From assembly GCA_947380605.1 (NCBI GenBank), contig CANCRO010000008.1, positions 1 to 50,306 of the forward strand: a stretch of DNA of 50,306 bases, read 5' to 3'. Of the stretch, positions 43,195 to 50,306 are shown one piece after another. The stretch comes from Chitinophagaceae bacterium. Its GTDB lineage: Bacteria; Bacteroidota; Bacteroidia; Chitinophagales; Chitinophagaceae. Positions within the stretch are counted from its first letter, which is position 1. Every line of letters starts with the position of its first letter. A program made the position numbers and the translations under genes. The notes under the pieces are model-generated. The model did not search any database. It was not told the origin of the DNA and saw only the letters and a program-made list of their open reading frames with translations.

Positions 43195-43752
43195 TTATTT
43201 ATCAAATTCATTGGTGTATCCTAAGCGTTTCACATTTTTCACGCTTTCCATTACAATGTCATCCTGATATTCTTTGTAAGCCTCTAACTTTCCAGCAATG
43301 GAGGTGTCATGAAGTGCTAGGATTTGTGCGGCTAATATTCCAGCATTTTTAGCACCATTCAGTGCAACGGTTGCTACGGGAACACCATAAGGCATTTGTA
43401 AAATAGAAAGCATGGAATCCCATCCGTCAATGGAATTAGAAGATTTTACTGGAACTCCGATAACAGGCAAAATGGTGTTTGCAGCAACCATACCTGGTAA
43501 ATGTGCAGCACCACCCGCTCCTGCGATAATCACTTTAATACCACGTGCTTTTGCTTTAATTGCATAATCTCTTAAGCGTTCAGGAGTTCTATGAGCCGAA
43601 ACGATTGTTAGCTCAGGTTCTACTTCAAATTGTCGAAGCATTTCTGCGGCACCCTTCATTATTTCTAAGTCACTCTCGCTTCCCATAATTATACCTACTA
43701 AAGGGTTGCTTTCATTTTGTTTTTTGGCGGTAGAAGTTGGTTGCTCACTCAT
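43195..43752 (-). CDS. purE: N5-carboxyaminoimidazole ribonucleotide mutase PurE
   Basis: A 185-residue class I PurE that moves the carboxyl group of N5-CAIR to give CAIR in purine synthesis. Motifs are [31 protein letters not shown] (catalytic His) and [17 protein letters not shown], then [20 protein letters not shown]. The first 20 residues are a short Ser/Thr/Gln-rich extension. Its companion purK is about 5.7 kb away on the same strand, with an efflux operon between them. The gene starts 168 bases after tolC-like ends and has no visible promoter box. Confidence 0.96.
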   Translation of the reverse strand: MSEQPTSTAKKQNESNPLVGIIMGSESDLEIMKGAAEMLRQFEVEPELTIVSAHRTPERLRDYAIKAKARGIKVIIAGAGGAAHLPGMVAANTILPVIGVPVKSSNSIDGWDSMLSILQMPYGVPVATVALNGAKNAGILAAQILALHDTSIAGKLEAYKEYQDDIVMESVKNVKRLGYTNEFDK

Positions 43753-43919
43753 GGTTAAGGGCTATTTTAAATTGATTTTTTATAATCAAATGTCAAGATA
43801 AGTAATAAGCATGATTCTTTTTAATAATTAAATCAAATTCATACTTATAAAATTGACGCTATAAATAATAACGTTCAGTTGAAAATGCATCTGCAATATA
43901 AAAATTCTTCTGCTATATT

Positions 43920-45245
43920 TTATGGCATTAAATTACCATTCAACCTTAAAAGTTCTATTTCGGCTAATTTAGTATTATACCGGGCAGCCAATAATCGAGT
44001 GTAGGCATCTTCTAGACTTTTCTGTGTTTCCCTCAATTCTAGGTAAGTGGAAACTCCTAATCGGTAGCGTTCCAATGAAATGAATACATTCTCTTTTGCA
44101 AGCAAAATATTATCTTCTTCTAATAATAATGCCTGCTGTTGCATGGTGTATTCTTTAAAAGCTTTGGTTATATTAGTATTAAGGGTTGCTTGTTGACTCT
44201 GGTAGGAAAGTTTAAGAAAGGCTATGTCTAATTGTGATTGCTGAATGAGTCGTTTAGTGTTAAGCCCATTTAAAATGGGTATAGTAACACCTAAGCCATA
44301 ATTAAAACCATTATTACGGCTATATAATGGAGTAAAGGGGTTTACTACGGCTTGGTTATCTGTTTTGGAATAATTATAATTAGAGTTAAAAGAAACAATT
44401 GGATAACGATCTGCTTTTCTTTCTTTCAATACCAATTGGGAAATATCAATATTTTTTTTGGTTAAGAGTAGAGAGGGGCTAGTACTTTCCAAACTGCTGA
44501 TTAAATCTTGCAATAAAAGTCGATTATTGATAACGATGCTGTCACTTACTTCGTATCCAACAGCCGAAGGAATATTCATTATTAAATTCAGTTGCTCTTT
44601 AAGTTGTGCAATAAGTGTTTGCTGCTTAAGGCGAGCTGATTTTTGAGCATTCAAATCTACTTTAGCTTGAAGCAATTCAGGTTTCGCACCTAATCCAACA
44701 CTCAGTTTTTTCTCTGACAATTTAACTCGCTCCTCATTGATACTCATTTGCTCCTCAACAGCTTTTAACTGTTGTTTTTGATGTACAATGTTGTAATAGG
44801 TTACTAATAATGAAGAAACGGAAGCGATCATCTGGTTTTTGATGGCTAGATCACCCAATTTTACAAATTCATTTAACTTCTCTCTAGTGGTAACCATTTT
44901 ATGACCATTAAATAATGTCCAGTTAAGCTGAACAGAACCTGCCAAATTGTTAGAACGAATTCCATTACGTTCTCTTTTAGTACCGTCAGTAAATTTTTGT
45001 AGCTGATCATTATTGTTCAATACAAAACCGGTAGTACTATTAATTCTAGGCATAAACGCGGCCTTAGCATATGATTTATCAAGTGCATAGGATGCTGAAT
45101 CATTGCGAAGCAATTCAATGTCGTAATTATTTTTAAGCACAGTGGCAATCGCCTCTTCAACAGTTAAAACTTTCTGTGCAAATAAATGTTGTGCAGGCGT
45201 TAAAGCCAAACCAATCATTACTGTTAATAACCAACTTTTTTTCAT
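43920..45245 (-). CDS. TolC-family outer-membrane efflux protein
   Basis: A 441-residue outer-membrane channel. ATG 45245 was chosen over a TTG at 45272 that would overlap the pump gene, because it starts the signal peptide (KKSWLLTVMIGLALTPAQHLFA). Two OEP repeats contain long coiled-coil helices (KVLTVEEAIATVLKNNYDIE; QQLKAVEEQMSINEERVKL; RYRLGVSTYLELRETQKSL). It is the third component, with the RND pump and the membrane fusion protein upstream at a spacing of 23 bases. Confidence 0.9.
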   Translation of the reverse strand: MKKSWLLTVMIGLALTPAQHLFAQKVLTVEEAIATVLKNNYDIELLRNDSASYALDKSYAKAAFMPRINSTTGFVLNNNDQLQKFTDGTKRERNGIRSNNLAGSVQLNWTLFNGHKMVTTREKLNEFVKLGDLAIKNQMIASVSSLLVTYYNIVHQKQQLKAVEEQMSINEERVKLSEKKLSVGLGAKPELLQAKVDLNAQKSARLKQQTLIAQLKEQLNLIMNIPSAVGYEVSDSIVINNRLLLQDLISSLESTSPSLLLTKKNIDISQLVLKERKADRYPIVSFNSNYNYSKTDNQAVVNPFTPLYSRNNGFNYGLGVTIPILNGLNTKRLIQQSQLDIAFLKLSYQSQQATLNTNITKAFKEYTMQQQALLLEEDNILLAKENVFISLERYRLGVSTYLELRETQKSLEDAYTRLLAARYNTKLAEIELLRLNGNLMP

Positions 45246-45268
45246 TCTGCCAACGTATTTTAAATTGA

Positions 45269-48200
45269 TCAAGCTGTTTGTTCCAATTCATCTAATTCAC
45301 TCTTTTTCTTCTTAGAAGAAAGGAAAGAATACATTGCTGGAATAACAAATAAAGTAAGTACTAATGAAAATAATATTCCGCCTACAATTACAATACCCAA
45401 AGGGATACGACTAGTAGAAGCATCGCCTAGCGACAAAGCCAATGGCAAAGCACCTAGACTCATTGCTAAACTTGTCATAAGAATTGGTCTGAACCTAGCA
45501 ACTGCTGCTTCTAAAACAGCTTTATTTTTATTATCTCCTAATAATTGTTTTTGATTAGCAAACTCTACAATAAGGATTCCGTTTTTTGTAACTAGACCAA
45601 TCAACATGATCATTCCAATTTCAGAGAATATATTGAGTGTTTGACCATAGATATGTAAAGAAAGTAATGCTCCTGCTATTGCCAATGGTACAGTGAGCAT
45701 GATAATAAAAGGATCGATGAAACTTTCAAATTGTGCTGCTAATACTAGAAAAATTAAAACCAATGCAAGAATAAAGGCGTAGCTAGTATTACTTCCACTC
45801 TCCGCATAATCTCTTGAAGCACCAAATAGCGAGGTGGTGAAAGAATCATCTAACAATTTTTTTGAAATGTCTTGCATAGCCTTGATACCATCTCCGATTG
45901 TTTTTCCAGGGGCAAGTCCTGCAGATAAAGTAGCAGATTTATACCTGTTAAAATGGTAAATGGTAGGAGGGGTACTTTGTTCTTCAATTGTAACTAAATT
46001 ATCCAATGAGATCGTCTCTCCAGCTGCGTTTTTAATGTAAATATTTTTTAAATCAGAGGGAGCATCACGGTCTTTTCTAGCTACCTGGCCTATTACTTGA
46101 TATTGTTTTCCTTGTCTATCAAAATAACCTAATCTTCGATTGCTTAAAGCCAATTGGAGTGCTTCAGAAATAGTTTGAATAGTTACCCCCATGTTACTAG
46201 CTTTCAATCTATCGATTGAAACTCGCAGTTCTGGCTTATTAAACTTCAGGTCGGTATCTACACCTTGTAAGGCAGGGTTTTTATTAGCCTCTTCCAAAAA
46301 TTTCGGAAGCATTTCTTTGATTTTTTCAAAGTTTACATTTTGCAAGACAAATTGAACGGGCAATCCTCCTCGTCTATTAACAGAAATAGTTTGTTCTTGA
46401 ACTGCGAATATTTTTCCTTCTGAAAAAGAGGAAGCATTTTTATTAATCATGTTCACAATATCCTGCTGCGACCTTTTTCTTTCTTTTGGATCAGTTATTA
46501 CAGATCTAACAAATCCTGAATTCACAGAACCAGAACCTGTAAATCCTGGTGCAACCATACTCATCAAAATTTTATTTTCTGGAACTGAGTCAATGATAAA
46601 CTGAGATATTTTGTCTACATATTTATCCATAAAATCATAGGAAGCTCCCTCTGCTGCAGATACGGTAAGTCGAAACTGACTTCTATCTTCCATTGGCGCA
46701 AGTTCTGAGGGAATATCTTTTCCAATCCAATAAATAACTCCAAAGCAGGCGATAATGATTAAAAAGGCAACCCATCTTAATTTCATAAAAAAGGTTAGAG
46801 AAACCCGGTATACATTTTCCATCCCTTTGAAAAAAGGTTCGGTGAAATTATAGAACCAAGAATTTTTATGTTTTTTCCTTGCTAGCTTAACGTTTAAAAC
46901 AGGCGTAAGGGTGAGAGAAACGAAAGCAGAAATTAAAACAGCACCTGCCACTACTACTCCAAATTCTCGGAATAGCCTTCCAACAAATCCTTGTAAAAAT
47001 ATAACTGGAAGAAATACAATTGCTAGCGTAATGGAAGTAGCGATAACTGCAAAGTAAATTTCTTTAGATCCCTCTTTCGCCGCTTGCCATTTGCTCATCC
47101 CCTGTTCCATCTTTTTAAAGATGTTTTCTGTTACCACTATACCATCATCCACCACCAAACCCGTTGCGAGTACAATAGCCAATAGTGTTAATACATTGAT
47201 GGTAAAACCAAAAAGGTACATAATAAAGAAAGCACCAATCAAGGAAACGGGAATATCAATTAATGGACGAATGGCTATTATCCAATCTCTAAAGAAAAGA
47301 TAGATAATTAGAATAACTAGAATGATTGAAATGATAAGCGTTTCTTTTACTTCAGAGATAGATCTTTTAATGAATCTAGTTTGATCCATTGCGATTTCTA
47401 AACCATATTCAGCAGGAATGTCTTTTTTTATTTGTTCGAATCTTTTATAAAATTCTTCAGATATGGCAACATAATTTGATCCAGGTTGAGGAATGATGGC
47501 TAATCCAATCATTGGAACCCCATTGGTCTTGAGCATTGACTCTTCGTTTTCTGGACCTAGAACAGCTTCTCCAACATCTTTTAACTTAATGTCCGTACCA
47601 TTAATATTTTTTATAATAATATTATTGAATTCTTCTTCCGTATTTATTTTCCCAAAAGTCCTAACGGATAATTCTGTTGCATCTCCTGAAATTTTACCTG
47701 ATGGAAGTTCTACATTCTGTCTTTGTATAGCAGTTTGAATATCACTCGCTATTAGTCCGTAAGAATTTAATTTAGCAATATCAAACCAGATACGCATAGA
47801 GTATCTCTTTTCTCCCCATATTTGAATTCCACTTACGCCTGGTATGGTTTGAAGCCGCTCTAGTAAATTATTGTTGGCATATTCGGTAACTTCTAATTGA
47901 TTTTTAGAAGAACTTTTTACCGTCATTGAGATAATTGGATCGCTACTTGCATCAGCTTTTGTTACCACTGGGGGCGCATCTAAATCAGAAGGTAAAGAAC
48001 GAACTGCCTGAGATACCTTATCTCTAACATCATTTGCTGCAGACTCTAATTCATTGCCTAATTCAAACTCTACATTGATGGCGCTACTACCTTGACTACT
48101 GCTACTGGTAATATTTTTAACGCCTGCAATTCCATTGATCGCTTTTTCTAATGGTTCAGTAATCTGTGATTCAATAATATCTGCATTCGCTCCAGGATAA

Positions 48201-48349
48201 GAAGTACGCACGGAAATATTGGGCGGATCAATGGCAGGATAATCCCGAACCCCCAAAAATTTAAAACCTATCACACCAAATAAAATGATGACGATACTTA
48301 GCACTACAGCTAATACCGGACGACGTAAACTTAATTCAGATATATTCAC
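45269..48349 (-). CDS. RND-family efflux pump (AcrB/HAE1-like)
   Basis: A 1026-residue proton-driven inner-membrane pump. It starts at GTG 48349; no in-frame ATG is available before the conserved first helix (RRPVLAVVLSIVIILFGVIG). The topology is one helix, a periplasmic domain, six helices, and a duplicate. The proton-relay pair is present in GLVVDDGIVVTENI (about residue 400), as in the HAE1 drug and hydrophobe exporters rather than CusA-type metal pumps. The C-terminal helix region reads GLVTKNGILIVEFANQ. The MFP gene ends 13 bases upstream and a TolC-like gene follows, so this is a complete tripartite system. The substrate is unknown and no regulator gene is attached. Confidence 0.93.
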   Translation of the reverse strand: MNISELSLRRPVLAVVLSIVIILFGVIGFKFLGVRDYPAIDPPNISVRTSYPGANADIIESQITEPLEKAINGIAGVKNITSSSSQGSSAINVEFELGNELESAANDVRDKVSQAVRSLPSDLDAPPVVTKADASSDPIISMTVKSSSKNQLEVTEYANNNLLERLQTIPGVSGIQIWGEKRYSMRIWFDIAKLNSYGLIASDIQTAIQRQNVELPSGKISGDATELSVRTFGKINTEEEFNNIIIKNINGTDIKLKDVGEAVLGPENEESMLKTNGVPMIGLAIIPQPGSNYVAISEEFYKRFEQIKKDIPAEYGLEIAMDQTRFIKRSISEVKETLIISIILVILIIYLFFRDWIIAIRPLIDIPVSLIGAFFIMYLFGFTINVLTLLAIVLATGLVVDDGIVVTENIFKKMEQGMSKWQAAKEGSKEIYFAVIATSITLAIVFLPVIFLQGFVGRLFREFGVVVAGAVLISAFVSLTLTPVLNVKLARKKHKNSWFYNFTEPFFKGMENVYRVSLTFFMKLRWVAFLIIIACFGVIYWIGKDIPSELAPMEDRSQFRLTVSAAEGASYDFMDKYVDKISQFIIDSVPENKILMSMVAPGFTGSGSVNSGFVRSVITDPKERKRSQQDIVNMINKNASSFSEGKIFAVQEQTISVNRRGGLPVQFVLQNVNFEKIKEMLPKFLEEANKNPALQGVDTDLKFNKPELRVSIDRLKASNMGVTIQTISEALQLALSNRRLGYFDRQGKQYQVIGQVARKDRDAPSDLKNIYIKNAAGETISLDNLVTIEEQSTPPTIYHFNRYKSATLSAGLAPGKTIGDGIKAMQDISKKLLDDSFTTSLFGASRDYAESGSNTSYAFILALVLIFLVLAAQFESFIDPFIIMLTVPLAIAGALLSLHIYGQTLNIFSEIGMIMLIGLVTKNGILIVEFANQKQLLGDNKNKAVLEAAVARFRPILMTSLAMSLGALPLALSLGDASTSRIPLGIVIVGGILFSLVLTLFVIPAMYSFLSSKKKKSELDELEQTA

Positions 48350-48362
48350 TTTATCTTACTGT

Positions 48363-49418
48363 TTAGTTTTTAATTATTTTATTAATTTTTACTTTATTAC
48401 CCTGTTTAATCGAAAGTAAACCAGTAAGTAAAACGGTATCTCCAGATTTTATGCCTTCAATTATTTCTACCTGAGTAGTCCCTCTATACCCAGTAATAAC
48501 GGGCACCATAGTTGCTTTTCCATTTTTCAGGACAACTATTTCTTTACCTCTAGCTCTAGGAATGATAGCTTGTGTAGGAATCATCAATGCCGAATCATTT
48601 TTACCCAATGGGATTTTTACTTTTATAAAACCACCTGCAATCATTGACGAATCCTTCTTCTTAACCAAGGCTTTTACTTTTAGACTTCTAGTATCTTCAG
48701 CAATAGTATTTTCTGTGGCTATGATTTTTGCATCAAAAACTGTAGTATTATTTTCAACAGTAAATTGAACTCCATTTCCGTTTTTCATTGTTTGACCGTA
48801 TTTTTCTGGAACGGTAAATTCTAATTTAAGTTGACTCAATCTCCTCAAACTAGTAATGACAGTTTGCGGCGTAACATAAGCCCCTTTGGTAATAGGGGTA
48901 ATGCCTACTTTTCCACTGAAAGGCGCTCTTAAAGAAGTTTTTGAAATATTGGTGCGAACGATATTGATATCTGATTTAATATTGTTGACTGCCAAAACAT
49001 TTAAATCATATTCTTGCTGACTCACTCCATTTATTTTTAATAAGGCAGCAAAACGTCCAGCAGTTTGCTCGGCAGTAGCTAATTGAACCAATAATTTTTG
49101 CAGTTGTGCTTGCAAGTCGGCATCATATAATTTTAGTAACACACTACCTTGGCTAACATTTCCTCCTTCTTTAAATAGCACATCAGTTACTCTACCAGAA
49201 ATTTCAGGGTGTAATTCTACCTCTTCAGCAGCTAGTAAACTTCCTGCTACCTCAATATCCTGGGAAAGAGTTTGGGGTGCAACAATATAAACGTCTGCCT
49301 TTGTATCTTTTGGAGCAGTAGGTTTTGGTTTTTCAGTTTTTTCTTTAACCTCTGAACAGCTAAAAATAGCCATGGTTAAAACTAAGGACCAAATGCAGTA
49401 ATTCAAATTCAACCTCAT
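48363..49418 (-). CDS. Membrane fusion (periplasmic adaptor) lipoprotein of the RND pump
   Basis: A 351-residue adaptor that joins the RND pump to its TolC channel. It is a lipoprotein: the signal (NYCIWSLVLTMAIFS) ends before Cys21 with lipobox IFSC. The lipoyl-like barrel halves (GSLLAAEEVELHPEISGRV and SLRAPFSGKVGITPITKGAY) flank a short coiled-coil hairpin (AQLQKLLVQLATAEQTAGRF), and the beta-barrel and membrane-proximal domains follow. It is the first gene of the operon, 60 bases after purK ends. Confidence 0.92.
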   Translation of the reverse strand: MRLNLNYCIWSLVLTMAIFSCSEVKEKTEKPKPTAPKDTKADVYIVAPQTLSQDIEVAGSLLAAEEVELHPEISGRVTDVLFKEGGNVSQGSVLLKLYDADLQAQLQKLLVQLATAEQTAGRFAALLKINGVSQQEYDLNVLAVNNIKSDINIVRTNISKTSLRAPFSGKVGITPITKGAYVTPQTVITSLRRLSQLKLEFTVPEKYGQTMKNGNGVQFTVENNTTVFDAKIIATENTIAEDTRSLKVKALVKKKDSSMIAGGFIKVKIPLGKNDSALMIPTQAIIPRARGKEIVVLKNGKATMVPVITGYRGTTQVEIIEGIKSGDTVLLTGLLSIKQGNKVKINKIIKN

Positions 49419-49478
49419 TGTATAGTTGGTTTTATATATTTAAAAGTAAGTTAAAATTGTATATTTCAGCATTAAAAA

Positions 49479-50306
49479 TTACGACAGGGTTTTTACAGTC
49501 AAATTATTTTTAATACGTGTTGCTTGGTGAATTAGCTCTTGTTTTTCTTTGCTTAAAATAGTTACATGACCCATTTTTCGCCCTGGCTTAGTTTCTTTTT
49601 TGCCATAAATATGTACAAAAATGTTTTCTAATTGCAGGATTTCATTCAACCCTTCATATATAGCTGGTCCACTAAATCCTTCCGCACCCACCAGATTTAC
49701 TATTGCTGCTGGCAAAATATGCTTTGTGCAGCCTAATGGATAAGCTAGCATTACTCTCCATAACATATCAAATTGAGATGAATAGTTGGCTTCTATTGTA
49801 TGATGACCGCTATTGTGGACTCTTGGCGCAGTCTCGTTTACAAATACTTGATCATTCAAGTCTACAAAAAGTTCAACTGCAAAAATCCCTGGACTTTTTA
49901 ATTCCTTTACCACTTTCATAGCGACCGCTTCTACTTTCCACATTATTTTTTCTGAAAGATCTGCAGGGCTCACTTGATACTCCAATAAATTAAGTCTTGG
50001 ATCAAATACCATGTCTACCGCAGGATATACAGCCGTTTCACCTTTATCGTTAACGGCAATCATTACAGCAATCTCTTTTTTGATGGTCACCATTTTTTCT
50101 AAAACAGCTGGACCATTAAATCCTTTTTCGAAATCAGCTTTTGTATGAATGATTTGGACTCCTTTACCATCATAGCCTCCTTTACCAAGTTTATGAACGG
50201 CGGGTAAAAGATGTTCGTGCTGGGGAAGTTCCTCTTTAGTTTGAGTGATAACAAAATCGCTGGTAGGAATTTCAGCGTCTTTGTAAAATTGCTTTTGTAA
50301 TATTTT
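49479..50306 (-). CDS. purK: N5-carboxyaminoimidazole ribonucleotide synthase PurK (partial)
   Basis: A 275-residue C-terminal part; the gene runs off the window at 50306, with no start codon inside. The ATP-grasp enzyme converts AIR, bicarbonate and ATP to N5-CAIR, the substrate for PurE. Visible motifs are KLGKGGYDGKGV (ATP-binding loop), AVELFVDLNDQVFVNETAPR with metal ligands, HNSGHHTIEA, and the C-terminal VNLVGAEGF and GRKMGHVTI. Reading frames upstream of the first internal ATG (50093) continue the family sequence, confirming truncation by the edge rather than by mutation. Confidence 0.95.
   Translation of the reverse strand, partial: KILQKQFYKDAEIPTSDFVITQTKEELPQHEHLLPAVHKLGKGGYDGKGVQIIHTKADFEKGFNGPAVLEKMVTIKKEIAVMIAVNDKGETAVYPAVDMVFDPRLNLLEYQVSPADLSEKIMWKVEAVAMKVVKELKSPGIFAVELFVDLNDQVFVNETAPRVHNSGHHTIEANYSSQFDMLWRVMLAYPLGCTKHILPAAIVNLVGAEGFSGPAIYEGLNEILQLENIFVHIYGKKETKPGRKMGHVTILSKEKQELIHQATRIKNNLTVKTLS

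Overview
The window is a low-GC, gene-dense bacterial chromosome segment, almost certainly from the phylum Bacteroidota and probably the Chitinophagales (the family-level guess is inference). Evidence includes TAnnTTTG-type -7 promoter elements, the small DUF4295 protein following L28-L33, a DUF2723 membrane protein, BshC (bacillithiol synthesis), a DUF1080 protein next to a propeller-cytochrome c protein, and an MFP-RND-TolC efflux operon. No rRNA, CRISPR array, prophage or plasmid functions were seen.

Layout. 1-350: tRNA-Gly(GCC) and tRNA-Leu(UAA) with a promoter and two terminators. 440-1070: a small IS200-like/REP-associated (RAYT) element whose transposase is frameshifted. 1252-5408 (-): a three-gene unit of DUF1080/PA14-like protein, propeller-cytochrome c protein and TMEM220-like protein, with a perfect 14-bp palindrome next to its first start codon. 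5777-11729 (-): AspT/YidE-type transporter, GTP-dependent PEP carboxykinase and a eukaryotic-type glycogen branching enzyme. 11799-15585 (-): a large secreted protein with a metallopeptidase-like motif, a propeller-like region and a probable outer-membrane barrel, then a secreted YD-like protein. 15809-20413 (+): MazG and a 1249-residue NtrY-like sensor kinase, ending stop-to-stop against PolX (-), whose polymerase site looks dead. 22251-23287 (-): L21, L27 and a Lys/Ala/Pro-rich histone-H1-like protein. 23450-27859 (+): PlsC-like acyltransferase, PriA and MurB. 27908-30641 (-): an AAA+ ATPase and VWA protein pair. 30821-33910 (-): DUF2723/TMEM260-like protein. 34130-37998 (+): EamA transporter, L28, L33, DUF4295, FtsY and a CvfB-like RNA-binding protein. 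38081-39794: PNPOx-like flavoprotein (-) and an alpha/beta hydrolase (+). 39800-40175 (-): an apparent decayed gene. 40212-43159 (+): RimO and BshC. 43195-50306 (-): purE, TolC, RND pump, membrane fusion protein and purK, which runs off the window edge.

Most genes are housekeeping: translation, primosome, cell wall, purines, glycogen, gluconeogenesis, protein targeting and thiol chemistry. I found no clear new defence or biosynthetic system. The most distinctive observations are the PolX with all three expected polymerase carboxylates altered but an intact PHP site, a possible clamp-binding peptide at the PriA N terminus, the HExxH-propeller-barrel protein, the broken RAYT with four small hairpins around it, promoter boxes so close to start codons that leaderless mRNAs are implied, the decayed gene upstream of rimO, and the efflux operon sitting between purK and purE.
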